A stretch of 64,000 nucleotides of DNA from Clostridiales bacterium (GCA_024690965.1 JAILOG010000001.1:124001-188000); one strand, 5' to 3'. Shown: positions 32,971 to 42,451, counted from the first letter of the stretch. Made by a program: numbers and translations. The notes: a model not told the origin generated them from the letters alone.

Positions 32971-33654
32971 TTATATTTCTTTGTCTAATAATTTTAAATC
33001 ATTAAAAGAACTTTTTATTTTTTGAGCTATTTCCTCTATTGTTAAAACTTTATTGCCGCTGCAACAGTTTATAACGCTCCAATTAAGCTTTTCTGCCGCA
33101 TACAGTGCCGCGGGGCGGCACGCCTTTATATAAGACAGGCTTTTTTCGTGGATATCCTTTTTGCTTTCGTCACCGCTGTAACGCTGCGATAAAAGCTTTT
33201 GCGATATATCTATATCCATATCAAGATATATCACCGCATCGGGCGCAGGCAGGGATAGTTTATTATATTCAAAATCAAACAGCCAATCAATAAATCCGTC
33301 CCATTCGCTTTTTACAAGCTTAGACATTTGGTGAACCGCGTTAGAAGTTGTGTATCTGTCAAGCACGATAACCGTACCGTTATCGTAGTCGTTTTTCCAC
33401 TCGGTTATAAAGCTTGTGTATCTGTCTGCGGCAAAAAACACGCTTGAAGCGTATCCGTTTATATCCTCGGGATTATCGCTCAGCTCTCCGTTTAAATACA
33501 TTTCCACAAGCGAACATCCCTTTTTGCCGTAATTGGGGAAGGATATTTTGCGCGCTTTTATTCCGTTTTTATTAAGCTCGTCACATAAAATACCGCTTTG
33601 GGTGGCTTTTCCGCTGCCGTCCAGACCATCGATAACTATAAGCTTGCCTTTCAT
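32971..33654 (-). CDS. tmk: Thymidylate kinase
   Basis: Phosphorylates dTMP to dTDP, the step after ThyX, whose gene lies 3 bp upstream. 227 residues. P-loop GLDGSGKATQS carries Ala where most have Thr, a variant seen in some Clostridia. The DR(Y) motif LDRYTTSNAVHQ and a LID-like SQRYSGDESKKDIHE are present. AAGGAAG precedes ATG 33654 and overlaps the end of thyX. Confidence 0.95.
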   Translation of the reverse strand: MKGKLIVIDGLDGSGKATQSGILCDELNKNGIKARKISFPNYGKKGCSLVEMYLNGELSDNPEDINGYASSVFFAADRYTSFITEWKNDYDNGTVIVLDRYTTSNAVHQMSKLVKSEWDGFIDWLFDFEYNKLSLPAPDAVIYLDMDIDISQKLLSQRYSGDESKKDIHEKSLSYIKACRPAALYAAEKLNWSVINCCSGNKVLTIEEIAQKIKSSFNDLKLLDKEI

Positions 33655-33657
33655 ATT

Positions 33658-34425
33658 TTATTCTTCCTTAAGATACAGTTTTTTAATTTCGGCAGCTCTG
33701 CCGCAGCTCATTTTTCCCTCTGAGCATTTTCCTCTTACACACGCGGGGCCAGCCATTCTGAATATGTGTGGCGCAGCCTCTTTGCAAAGTCTGAGCATTT
33801 CGTTAGCAACGCCTCTTATCTCCCACTGCGCTCTTGTGCAGCAACGCTGAGAGAAAAGGTTAAGCAGACTTCTGGCGTTGAAGGTGCATACCATTTTGGT
33901 TGCGCAGGCATTGGGCAAAACAAAACGCGCGTCTTCTATCGCTGCCTTTTCCGCTTTTCTTTTTGCCGATCTTTCATCTTCCCCATTTGCGACCATATTT
34001 TCAATATGGCTTTTTTCAAGTAACTCTGCAATTTTAATATAGTGTTGTCTGCACTCCCGCATTGCTTTTTCAAATTCCGCCTTTGCTTCGGTATTGTTCT
34101 CTATTTCAGGCGGACAAACGTAAGAAAAATCGTTTTCTTTTACGTATCTTTGACTCTGGACGCTGTAACTTGCGATGCGGTGTCTTGTTATTTGCGCCAA
34201 AAGTGTTCTTGACACGTTTTCTATTCCAAAAGTAAACGTAACGTGCTCCAAGGGACTTTCGTGTCCCAACGAAGCAAGCATATCAACAAATTCTTCAGCT
34301 TTCTCCTCTGTTAAATTATTTCTCAGATCATCAATTGAAGAAGCGCTGTAACAAAGCTTTGCCGCGCTCGCCACAGCAAATTCCGGCATAGGTGTGTGTG
34401 ATAACAGTGTAACCTTAGCCTGCAT
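33658..34425 (-). CDS. thyX: Flavin-dependent thymidylate synthase ThyX
   Basis: Makes dTMP from dUMP with methylene-THF and FADH2. 255 residues. The ThyX motif RHRIASYSVQSQRYV is exact, and ESPLEHVTFTF plus the C-terminal CTRAQWEIRGVANEM are typical. ATG 34425 lies 8 nt after AGAGG; the GTG at 34434 is part of the ribosome site. tmk follows directly, so both thymidine steps are coupled. Confidence 0.97.
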   Translation of the reverse strand: MQAKVTLLSHTPMPEFAVASAAKLCYSASSIDDLRNNLTEEKAEEFVDMLASLGHESPLEHVTFTFGIENVSRTLLAQITRHRIASYSVQSQRYVKENDFSYVCPPEIENNTEAKAEFEKAMRECRQHYIKIAELLEKSHIENMVANGEDERSAKRKAEKAAIEDARFVLPNACATKMVCTFNARSLLNLFSQRCCTRAQWEIRGVANEMLRLCKEAAPHIFRMAGPACVRGKCSEGKMSCGRAAEIKKLYLKEE

Positions 34426-34455
34426 AAATCTCACCTCTTATTATCGGCGTTCCCT

Positions 34456-36981
34456 TTATAAGTACTTGTTATAATCCGTATCGGCAAGCTCATCGCAACG
34501 GTCAAGCGGTTCAAGCTCTTTCATTACTATATTTGCGGAACGCTGTTTAACGCCCTTTTTGTATATTCCCTCAAATATCTTGTTGCCGTCATTATCAAAT
34601 TCTCTGCCCATACCGTGCGGCACTCCGTCACGGATAGCGCCTTCGTAAATCAGGGTCTTGCCGTCGTCGGTGTAGCGTTTAATGAACACGCACTCGTTAT
34701 CTCTAAACAGGCATCTGCTGACTACAACGCCATTGCTTATTATATTTACACGGCCGGCGGGCTTACCGTTTAAAAAGCTACCTACATAGCCCTGTGCTTC
34801 ACCCGAGAACAGCATACCGCAACCGTTGTATGTGTTATTATCCCACATACCCGTGTATATCTTGTCGCCGTCCTCTGCGGTACCGAAGCCCTTGCGAACA
34901 TCGTCAAAAAAGCTTCCGCTGTAAACAAGTCTCCCGTTTGAATATTCGTTGCCTTCGCCGTTTTTTAAGCCATTTTTAAATCCGCCGTCATAAATAAGCT
35001 TGCCGTTTTTGTAAAGCTTTCCTTTACCGTTGTATTCGCCGTTTTCAATTTCTCCGTCATAGATCATATATCCGTTTGAAGAATACAACCTGCACTTACC
35101 GTGGGGCTTGCCGTTTTCAAAATACCCCTCGGTCGCTCTGCCATCGTCGTATACAAGTCTGCCTAATCCGTTATAAACGTCATCTGTCCATGCACCCGAA
35201 TATTCAGGCATACCGTTTTCGTTATATGAAACGCCGTAGCCGTTACGTTTGTTATCTTTTATCTCTCCGTTGTACAAAAGCTTGCCGTCGGCATCAAAAA
35301 TACAACAGGATTTTTTCGGTATGCCGTTTTCATAGCTTTCCACTATAAGGCGGTCGCCGTCAAAGCGCATACCCAAACCGTTTTTAACCCCCTCAGAAAC
35401 GGCGCCGATAAACTCGAAATCGCCTTCTCTGTTTATATTTGCCTGTATTCCTTCTTGTTTGTTATTAATCCATTTTCCTACGGTTATAACATCTTGTGAA
35501 GAATTAAGCGCCATTCCGAAGCCCGAGCGCTTATTCTTTTTCCACTGACCCACATGGCAAAGCTTGCCCGATTTGTAATAGTAAGCTCCTACGCCGTCTC
35601 GTTTATCATTTTTATATTCGCCCTCGTAAGCGGTGTTGCCTTTTTCCATTGCCGTTCTGCCGTAGCCGTCGCGCAAGCCGTCCTTTAATTCACCTGTATA
35701 ATAATAACTTCCGCCCGAGGCATCGGATACAACCCTGTCGGGCTGCACAGCGACTTCATCGAGTCTTTCATTGTTATAGTCGATATTTGTGCTGTCTCCT
35801 TGTTGCAAAGCATCGTCAACTGGGGCTTTTGCCGGTTCTTCTTCCGGGATATAAGAATTATCCGCATAGTTTTCGGGCTCGGGATTTACATCGCCGTAAT
35901 CAAAAGCGTTATAATCATCCTGCGGCACATCCGAGCCTGAATACGGCTCATTGTACGGTTGTTGTTCCTCTGTGTAGCTGTAATCCTGCGGCATATCATA
36001 ATTTGCAGGTTCCTCCTGGGGATAATAGCCCTCGTCATTGTCGTACATATCATTAAACACGCCGTCTATATCCGCAGGCACGTCCTCGTAAGCCGTGGGA
36101 ATATCGTTTTGCATATTGACCATTCTCGGTCTGGGGTCTGCGTCGTTATAAAAATACGGGGTTTTTGACTTACGGTTAAGTTTTGCCAGATCCACGCTGT
36201 CGTATTCTTCGTCGAAAGATGTATTCATTTCACTCGCGGCACGCGTAATATCTATTTTGTAATCTCCGTTTGCAGAAACAGAATCTATATCAATATCAAA
36301 TCCTGCTTCTCTGTCTACATTTTCATCGTAAACGTCAATGTCGCCGCGGAGCTCTTCTCTAACTCTCTCAAGAGTTTGCCCCCACAAAACGGCTTTGTCG
36401 TAGGGCGCATAATAGTAGTATCCTTTGGTTGTATGGCAAGCCACGTCGGGTACCTCTGCGACCTCTTTCATTCTGTTCATTTCGCGGTCATTTTGAGGCA
36501 TAAGGCAAGGATAAAGTATCGTTTCTACTCCTTTTTCCTCCGATATAAGATTAATGTTCATCGAGGTTCTGTGGGCTTTAAGCACCCTTGCAGGGCTTAC
36601 CTGGTTCCACACAAGATATTCGGTCTTTATCCATTCGTGTTCTCGTGAAAAATACTGTTTTTTCTGTGTGAAAAAGTCTACGGGGCTGATTGTCTCCACA
36701 CAGTAATAATCGTTTGCCAACTCAACAAACTCTATTAAAGTTTCTCCCTCAAATTTTTGCCATTTAAGGGGGAAGCTTTTAGAAAGTCCGTACAGATATT
36801 TACATGAAATTCCTCCCCATGATTCCGTTACCTTGCTCTTGGGAACAAATCCGTTTTTAAAGTACTCTCTTCTCACATTGGCAAGCACGTTGGAGTTTTG
36901 TCGCTCCATATCAAACGTAAGCAGTGAAGCAACGAGTATGTGTGTATCTCTGCTCAAAGTATTAATGTATTTCTCAGACAT
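34456..36981 (-). CDS. Large MORN-repeat protein
   Basis: 841 residues, no signal peptide. Residues 1-260 form an unrecognised N-terminal domain (SRDTHILVASLLTFDMER, WGGISCKYLYGLSKSFPLKW). Residues 260-430 are acidic and Gln/Tyr/Pro-rich, probably disordered. From about 430 to 820 there are some fourteen MORN motifs (YYTGELKDGLRDGYGR, YEGEYKNDKRDGVGAYY, YDGGFKNGLKNGEG). MORN repeats bind lipids or proteins. AAAGGGG precedes ATG 36981, and a consensus promoter lies just upstream. thyX follows after 30 bp. The N-terminal domain would be worth a structural search. Confidence 0.85.
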   Translation of the reverse strand: MSEKYINTLSRDTHILVASLLTFDMERQNSNVLANVRREYFKNGFVPKSKVTESWGGISCKYLYGLSKSFPLKWQKFEGETLIEFVELANDYYCVETISPVDFFTQKKQYFSREHEWIKTEYLVWNQVSPARVLKAHRTSMNINLISEEKGVETILYPCLMPQNDREMNRMKEVAEVPDVACHTTKGYYYYAPYDKAVLWGQTLERVREELRGDIDVYDENVDREAGFDIDIDSVSANGDYKIDITRAASEMNTSFDEEYDSVDLAKLNRKSKTPYFYNDADPRPRMVNMQNDIPTAYEDVPADIDGVFNDMYDNDEGYYPQEEPANYDMPQDYSYTEEQQPYNEPYSGSDVPQDDYNAFDYGDVNPEPENYADNSYIPEEEPAKAPVDDALQQGDSTNIDYNNERLDEVAVQPDRVVSDASGGSYYYTGELKDGLRDGYGRTAMEKGNTAYEGEYKNDKRDGVGAYYYKSGKLCHVGQWKKNKRSGFGMALNSSQDVITVGKWINNKQEGIQANINREGDFEFIGAVSEGVKNGLGMRFDGDRLIVESYENGIPKKSCCIFDADGKLLYNGEIKDNKRNGYGVSYNENGMPEYSGAWTDDVYNGLGRLVYDDGRATEGYFENGKPHGKCRLYSSNGYMIYDGEIENGEYNGKGKLYKNGKLIYDGGFKNGLKNGEGNEYSNGRLVYSGSFFDDVRKGFGTAEDGDKIYTGMWDNNTYNGCGMLFSGEAQGYVGSFLNGKPAGRVNIISNGVVVSRCLFRDNECVFIKRYTDDGKTLIYEGAIRDGVPHGMGREFDNDGNKIFEGIYKKGVKQRSANIVMKELEPLDRCDELADTDYNKYL

Positions 36982-37015
36982 ATAAGCAGCCCCTTTGCAA
37001 ATTAATACAGAATAG

Positions 37016-37044
37016 ATTATATTACATTTTTTTGTAATTTTCAA
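37016..37044 (-). promoter_or_regulatory. Promoter of the MORN-thyX-tmk series
   Basis: Minus strand: -35 TTGAAA (37044-37039), 17-bp spacer, -10 TATAAT (37021-37016). The spacer carries an ATTACA/TGTAAT inverted repeat. Confidence 0.75.
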
Positions 37045-37172
37045 TAATTAATTGTTCTTTAATATGCAAACATTAAAAAATATCGCTGTTTTTTCTTCTT
37101 TATGAATATAAAGCTTATTTCATGCCAAAATACCAATAGCAACAAATCAAACACAGAAAGGTGCGTATTGCA

Positions 37173-37511
37173 ATGAAAAAGCTCATTTTGATAACGGGAA
37201 TAATTCTTATTCTTTCGGTAATAATCAACGCGCAGATAATACCCGCGCTCGCAAAGCAATCTGCCGAAATTAAAACGCCGAAAAAACAAACAATAGTTGA
37301 TGAAATTCAGCCCGACCCGTATACAGGCTATATAGTTAAAGAATTCAACGGTAAAATAGCCGTATTTGAAAAGGGCTTTGCAAATCCGTACCGAATGACA
37401 GATATGCCCGTAAGCTTCTTGCCCGAGTATGACAAAAATCTCCTCATAAGCGGCATAGAGCTGGGCTCACAAGACGAGGTAAGCAGAGTGCTTGAAGATT
37501 ATTTAAGCTAA
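37173..37511 (+). CDS. Small exported or membrane-anchored protein, BofC-C-terminal-like
   Basis: 112 residues. N-terminal hydrophobic segment 1-22, a polar linker, then about 60 residues beginning YIVKEFNGKIAVFEKG and ending LLISGIELGSQDEVSRVLEDY. This fold-length block occurs in many spore-forming Clostridia and resembles the C-terminal domain of BofC, a regulator of forespore signalling; the match is by eye. AAAGGTG stands 9 nt before ATG 37173. It is a single-gene unit with its own terminator. Confidence 0.7.
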   Translation: MKKLILITGIILILSVIINAQIIPALAKQSAEIKTPKKQTIVDEIQPDPYTGYIVKEFNGKIAVFEKGFANPYRMTDMPVSFLPEYDKNLLISGIELGSQDEVSRVLEDYLS

Positions 37512-37517
37512 AAAAGG

Positions 37518-37559
37518 CTCCGCAACGGGCATTATGCCTGACATTTGCGGAGATTTTTT
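37518..37559 (+). terminator. Terminator of the BofC-like gene
   Basis: CTCCGCAA (37518-37525) pairs with TTGCGGAG (37545-37552), inner GGGCAT/ATGCC, then ATTTTTT. Confidence 0.85.
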
Positions 37560-37581
37560 GTCTTTGCGCACAAAAAGTGCT

Positions 37582-37618
37582 CATCTAAAAAAGGCTTCTC
37601 CTTGAGGAGAAGCCTTTT
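37582..37618 (-). terminator. Second ackA terminator
   Basis: Perfect 13-bp stem AAAAGGCTTCTCC/GGAGAAGCCTTTT (37589-37601, 37606-37618) with a 4-nt loop; on the minus strand TTTTTTAGA follows. Confidence 0.85.
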
Positions 37619-37626
37619 GGCAAGAA

Positions 37627-37652
37627 AAAAGCGGCTCCGCAGAGCCGCTTTT
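37627..37652 (-). terminator. First ackA terminator
   Basis: Perfect 11-bp stem AAAAGCGGCTC/GAGCCGCTTTT (37627-37637, 37642-37652) with loop CGCA; TTTTTTCTT follows on the minus strand. It lies 10 bp after the ackA stop. Confidence 0.9.
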
Positions 37653-37662
37653 CCATTTTAAA

Positions 37663-38874
37663 TCATTTCATGTTTTCTACGATTTCTTTAGTATCCCTTG
37701 CAATAACAAGCTCTTCGTTGGTGGGAATAACAAACACCCTTATTTTTGAATCCGGCGTTGATATTTCGTCACACTTGCCTCTTATTGCTGCTTCGTTTCT
37801 CTTGTCGTCAATTTTAACGCCGAAACAAGACAGATAGTCGCAAATCGCTTTTCTGTGTGAAGGCTGGTTCTCGCCCAGTCCCGCGGTAAACAGAATTGCA
37901 TCGCAGCCGCCGAGGGCTACATAATATCCGCCGATAAATTTAGCTATCTGATATCTCAGCATATCGTGCGCGAGCTGAGCTCTCTTGTTGCCCTCAAGAG
38001 CCGCCTTTGTAACGTCTCTGTCATCGCTGCTAACGCCCGAAATACCCAGCAAGCCCGATTTTTTGTTGAGCATCTGGCTCATTTCATCGGGAGAAATATT
38101 ATCAATCTGCGCCATATATGTTACAACCGAGGGGTCAAGTGTTCCCGAACGGCTGCCCATCATAAAGCCGTCAAGCGGAGTGAGACCCATACTTGTGTCT
38201 ATAACCTTGCCGTCTTTTATCGCGGTTATTGAAGAACCGTTGCCCAAGTGACAGCTGATAAGTTTTATATCCTTTAAATCCTTGCCCATAAGCTCGGCAC
38301 ACTTCGCGCTTACATATCTGTGAGAAGTACCGTGGAAGCCGTAACGTCTTATCTTGTTTTCTTCATAATATTTATAAGGAACGGCATACATATAAGCCTT
38401 GGGGGGCATTGTCGCGTGGAATCCCGTGTCAAATACAACAACCTCGGGTATATCCTTGCCGAAAGCTTCCTGCGCGGCGTTTATAGCCTGCAAATGCCCT
38501 TTGTTGTGCAACGGCGCAAGCGGGATAAGTGACGCTATTCCCTCTTTAACCTTTTCGTCAACGAGTACCGATCTGTCAAATATAGCGCCGCCCTGAACTA
38601 TACGGTGACCTACCGCGCTTATTTCGTCAAGGCTCTTTATAACGCCTACTTTTTCGTCAAGCAAAGCTTCTTTTACTCTCGCAAAGGCGGCGGCGTGGTC
38701 TGGCATATCTACCTTTTCATCCTTTATTTCTCTGCCGTCTGCCGTTTTGTGACCGAAAAGCCCGTCCATACCTATTCTCTCGCAATTTCCCTTTGCAAGC
38801 ACAGACTCGTTATCCATATCAATAAGCTGATATTTGAGTGACGAGCTACCGGCGTTTATAACTAATATCTTCAT
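37663..38874 (-). CDS. ackA: Acetate kinase
   Basis: Makes ATP and acetate from acetyl phosphate. 403 residues. N-terminal MKILVINAGSSSLKYQ, the phosphate-binding SCHLGNGSSITA, and the signature GLTPLDGFMMGSRSG are intact. No pta gene is adjacent. The gene is divergent from tmcAL, whose product uses acetate. Its ribosome site AGAGGAG is followed by a 6-bp hairpin and 10 nt before ATG 38874; no other start is possible. Two terminators follow in tandem. Confidence 0.98.
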   Translation of the reverse strand: MKILVINAGSSSLKYQLIDMDNESVLAKGNCERIGMDGLFGHKTADGREIKDEKVDMPDHAAAFARVKEALLDEKVGVIKSLDEISAVGHRIVQGGAIFDRSVLVDEKVKEGIASLIPLAPLHNKGHLQAINAAQEAFGKDIPEVVVFDTGFHATMPPKAYMYAVPYKYYEENKIRRYGFHGTSHRYVSAKCAELMGKDLKDIKLISCHLGNGSSITAIKDGKVIDTSMGLTPLDGFMMGSRSGTLDPSVVTYMAQIDNISPDEMSQMLNKKSGLLGISGVSSDDRDVTKAALEGNKRAQLAHDMLRYQIAKFIGGYYVALGGCDAILFTAGLGENQPSHRKAICDYLSCFGVKIDDKRNEAAIRGKCDEISTPDSKIRVFVIPTNEELVIARDTKEIVENMK

Positions 38875-38911
38875 TGTTTTTTGTGCGTTTCGCTTTAAAA
38901 CGCTCTCCTCT
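38872..38911 (-). promoter_or_regulatory. Ribosome site split from start codon by a hairpin (ackA)
   Basis: Minus strand: AGAGGAG (38911-38905), A, then GCGTTT (38903-38898) pairing with AAACGC (38890-38885) around a 7-nt loop, then ACAAAAAACA and ATG 38874. Linear distance 30 nt, 11 nt when looped out. No second ribosome site lies in the A-rich stretch. Confidence 0.7.
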
Positions 38912-39018
38912 CTTTTGTATTTAAAAAAATAATATTGCGTATTTTTGACACATATAATATAATATTACAATAATTGAAAAATTTCAACCGTTACAAATAA
39001 ATTTTTCCAGAAGGGAAG

Positions 39019-40212
39019 ATGTCTGTGAAACCGGCAGCCGTAATATGTGAATTAAACCCTATGCACACGGGACACAAGCACCTTATTGACAATATGCGCG
39101 CCTCAAAAGTAACGCATATTGCAGGCATAATGAGTGGCAATTTTGTCCAACGCGGAGATTGTGCCGTACTGAACAAGCTAAGACGCGCCGAATGTGCCGT
39201 TAAAAACGGAATAGACCTTGTGGTTGAGCTTCCCGTAATAAGTGTGCTCTCTTCCGCGGAGGGCTTTGCAGAAGGCGGAGTTGAGCTTGCGGGCAGACTC
39301 AGATGCTCCGAGCTTTGGTTCGGCAGCGAGTGCAACGACATAGACACCCTGCGCAAGCTTATAGAAATACAATCTAACGAGAAAATCAAAAAGCTTGTTT
39401 CAGACAGCATTAAGAGTGGGGTTTCAAGTGCGCGCGCTTTAGGCAACGCCGTATCTTATCTTTACGGAAAAGATTTGAGCGATATACTCATCTCCCCTAA
39501 TAATATTCTCGGAATAGAATACATAAAAGCTATAAGCCGTCTTAAGTCTTCGATAATTCCCAAAACTGTTAAAAGAACAGGCGCGGCACACGACAGCGGT
39601 GTTATATCTGACAACTGCGCAAGCTCGTCGTATATTCGCAATGCTGTTATGCAAAACAAGCTTTCGGACTGCGAAAAGCTTCTTGACAGATATACATACC
39701 GTGTAATGTACGAAGAAACGGAAAAAGGCTATGCCCCCGCCGCCGTAACAAACGGAGAGCGCGCGGTTATAGCCGTGCTCAGGCAGCTTAGCATAAACGA
39801 TTATGCCGAGTTATCCGATGTTACCGAAGGTCTTGAAAACAGACTGTATGAGGCGGTACAAAAATTCGGCACACTTGAAGAAATCATAACATACACAAAA
39901 AGTAAGAGATATACTCACGCGCGCATACGCAGAATAATAATGTGCGCTTATTTGGGCATAACGAATGAGATAAAAAGCATGAAGCCGAAATATATACGTG
40001 TACTCGCGTTTAATGACCGCGGGGCGGAAATGCTACGTGCGATAAGCAAGACCACGCCCCTTGTAACCTCGCCTGCGAAGGCTTTGAGAGAATTTTCGGG
40101 TGACAGCCGCCGCTTGCTTGATTTAGAGCTTAAGGCTTCACGCCTGTGGGGACTTATGACGCCGAGCGTTTATCCTGCCGACGGAGATATGAGGAATTTC
40201 GTGAGGAAATAA
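39019..40212 (+). CDS. tmcAL: tRNA(Met) cytidine acetate ligase TmcAL
   Basis: Uses acetate and ATP to form N4-acetylcytidine at position 34 of elongator tRNA-Met. 397 residues. HIGH-type nucleotidyltransferase start VICELNPMHTGHKHLI, then GIMSGNFVQRGDCA and the family motif ISPNNILGIEYIKAI. AGAAGGG precedes ATG 39019 closely; GTG 39025 is a possible alternative. It is divergent from ackA (144 bp apart) and a helicase gene follows after 37 bp. Confidence 0.93.
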   Translation: MSVKPAAVICELNPMHTGHKHLIDNMRASKVTHIAGIMSGNFVQRGDCAVLNKLRRAECAVKNGIDLVVELPVISVLSSAEGFAEGGVELAGRLRCSELWFGSECNDIDTLRKLIEIQSNEKIKKLVSDSIKSGVSSARALGNAVSYLYGKDLSDILISPNNILGIEYIKAISRLKSSIIPKTVKRTGAAHDSGVISDNCASSSYIRNAVMQNKLSDCEKLLDRYTYRVMYEETEKGYAPAAVTNGERAVIAVLRQLSINDYAELSDVTEGLENRLYEAVQKFGTLEEIITYTKSKRYTHARIRRIIMCAYLGITNEIKSMKPKYIRVLAFNDRGAEMLRAISKTTPLVTSPAKALREFSGDSRRLLDLELKASRLWGLMTPSVYPADGDMRNFVRK

Positions 40213-40249
40213 TAAAAACAGGGAATTTCAATTTATGAAAGGCAAAGCT

Positions 40250-42343
40250 ATGACAAACGAGCAGTTTTTTGAAAAACTGAATATCCCGCTGAACGAGCAG
40301 CAACGTAAAGCCGTTATCGCGGATAACGGCTCTGTTTTGGTGCTTGCGGTTCCCGGCAGCGGAAAAACCACCGTTTTGGTAGCGCGTCTCGGTTATTTAA
40401 TACTTTGCAGGGGTATTCTGCCTGAAGACATCCTTACTATGACATATACCGCCTCTGCCGCAGGCGATATGCGCGAAAGGTTTAGAAATCTTTTCGGTTC
40501 GGAGCTTGCCGACAGAATGGAGTTTCGCACCATTAACGGCGTATGCGTAAAAATCATAATGTATTTTGAAAAGCTGACGGGCAGAAAAGCCTTTGATCTG
40601 ATAACCGACGAACGTACAAGCACCGCCCTGCTTTCAAAAATATACAAAGAATGTACCCGTGAATATCCTGACGAAAGCTCGATAAAAGAGCTGAAAAAGC
40701 TTATTGCATACTGTAAGAATATGCTTCTTCCGGAAAAAGAAATAAAAGAATTTGACAGATATGATCTTCCTTTTTCGACCATTTACAACAAATATAAGGA
40801 AGCTCTGCAAGAGCAAAAGCTGATGGACTATGACGATCAGCTCGTTTACGCGTACACGATCCTCACACAGTACAAAAATATACTTGATCATTTTCAGAAT
40901 AAATACAAGTGCATTTGCGTGGACGAAGCACAGGACACCTCTAAAATCCAGCATATGATAACACAAAAGCTTTCCGAAAAGCATCAAAATCTTTTTATGG
41001 TAGGCGACGAAGATCAGAGTATTTACGGCTTTAGAGCAGCTTATCCCGAAGCTTTGCTTGATTTTGAAAACGAATATAAAAACGCTTCTGTTTTACTGAT
41101 GGAAGAAAACTACCGTTCGTGCAGATCCATTGTTGACAGCGCCGATAAATTTATCAAAAACAACAAGCTGAGGCACGACAAAAACATGGTATCCACCCGT
41201 CCTCTCGGCGGAATGATCTGCGAGATTGATATAAAAAGCCCGCGAGAGCAGTACAAATATATTTTTAATTCTGTTAAAAATTTGACGGAACAAACCGCTG
41301 TACTGTACAGAAACAACGAAAGCGCAATACCGCTTATTGATTTGCTCGAAAAAAACGGCGTACAGTATAATTTGAATAATACGGAAACGATATTTTTTTC
41401 GAATAAAATCGTACGCGATATTACTAATATAATAAATTTCTGCTCAGATACCGAAAACGCGGATTTATTTATGCTTGTATACTCAAAAATTGACTTATAT
41501 ATCAGTAAAGAGATAGCGGAATATGCGTGTTTTTTCGCAAAAATCAATCATTGCTCGATCATTGAAGCTTTGCTTTGCAACGACAAGCTTCCTAAGTTTT
41601 GTATCCAAAAAATTAAAAACCTAAAGTCATCCATTCGGCACCTGATAACAGGAAAACCAAAAGACGCGATAAAAACAATATGCGAAGATATGGGTTACTC
41701 AGATTACATAAATCTCAGCCCTATGAAAAGCAAAAAGCTTGAAATACTGAATATGATAGCGGAAAATCAGCCGGATATACCTCACTTTTTGGAAAGAATA
41801 AACATGCTTGAGCAAACAATAAAAACAAAGAAACACTGCTTATCGCCGCTTACGCTTTCTACCATTCACTCTGCCAAAGGCTTAGAGTACGACAATGTAT
41901 ACTTGCTTGACGTGTATGATGGGGTATTCCCGGAAAAGCTTTCGGTCAACAACATAAAAGATCTGAAAGAATTCGAAGAAGAACGCCGTATATTCTATGT
42001 AGGGATAACAAGAGCCAAAAACGCGCTCAACATATTCAGCGTCAAGAATAACCCGTCTGTTTTCATTGATGAATTGCTCCAAAGAAACGACCGCCGCAAA
42101 AAATCAAAAAGCGGATCAAGTACGTTTATAAAAAATAACAGAATCATACCGACCCAAACTTTCTCTGCTTTTTCTGAGATGCTCGCAGTAGATCAAAGAA
42201 TAAAACATAAAACTTTCGGGGAAGGTATAATAAAGGAAAAATCAGGGGACATTATTACCGTGGAGTTCGCAAAAAGCGACGTTAAAAAACTGTCTGTTAA
42301 ATTTCTGTACAAAAACGGTTTACTTACAACGGTAAAAGAATGA
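40250..42343 (+). CDS. UvrD/PcrA-type superfamily I DNA helicase
   Basis: About 697 residues. All SF1A motifs are in order: Q motif LNEQQRKAV, Walker A AVPGSGKTTVL, Ia MTYTASAAGDM, II CVDEAQDTS, III GDEDQSIYGFRAAYPE, IV NYRSC, V STIHSAKGLEYD and VI FYVGITRAK. The C-terminus (IKHKTFGEGIIKEKSGDIITVEF) matches the PcrA/UvrD Tudor-like RNA-polymerase-binding domain. The 2B region is shorter than in PcrA, so it may be a paralogue. AAAGG lies 7 nt before ATG 40250; ATG 40235 is also possible. Confidence 0.93.
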   Translation: MTNEQFFEKLNIPLNEQQRKAVIADNGSVLVLAVPGSGKTTVLVARLGYLILCRGILPEDILTMTYTASAAGDMRERFRNLFGSELADRMEFRTINGVCVKIIMYFEKLTGRKAFDLITDERTSTALLSKIYKECTREYPDESSIKELKKLIAYCKNMLLPEKEIKEFDRYDLPFSTIYNKYKEALQEQKLMDYDDQLVYAYTILTQYKNILDHFQNKYKCICVDEAQDTSKIQHMITQKLSEKHQNLFMVGDEDQSIYGFRAAYPEALLDFENEYKNASVLLMEENYRSCRSIVDSADKFIKNNKLRHDKNMVSTRPLGGMICEIDIKSPREQYKYIFNSVKNLTEQTAVLYRNNESAIPLIDLLEKNGVQYNLNNTETIFFSNKIVRDITNIINFCSDTENADLFMLVYSKIDLYISKEIAEYACFFAKINHCSIIEALLCNDKLPKFCIQKIKNLKSSIRHLITGKPKDAIKTICEDMGYSDYINLSPMKSKKLEILNMIAENQPDIPHFLERINMLEQTIKTKKHCLSPLTLSTIHSAKGLEYDNVYLLDVYDGVFPEKLSVNNIKDLKEFEEERRIFYVGITRAKNALNIFSVKNNPSVFIDELLQRNDRRKKSKSGSSTFIKNNRIIPTQTFSAFSEMLAVDQRIKHKTFGEGIIKEKSGDIITVEFAKSDVKKLSVKFLYKNGLLTTVKE

Positions 42344-42422
42344 AGCCCCACAGCGCAAAACCGATTTATAAACTCAAAAAGCAAAATAAGTACAAAAAAA
42401 CGCAAAAAGGCATCTAAACCCC

Positions 42423-42451
42423 TTGACAAAATTATCACAATGTGATAGTAT
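42423..42451 (+). promoter_or_regulatory. Promoter of initiator tRNA
   Basis: -35 TTGACA (42423-42428), 17-bp spacer, -10 TAGTAT (42446-42451). Confidence 0.85.
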
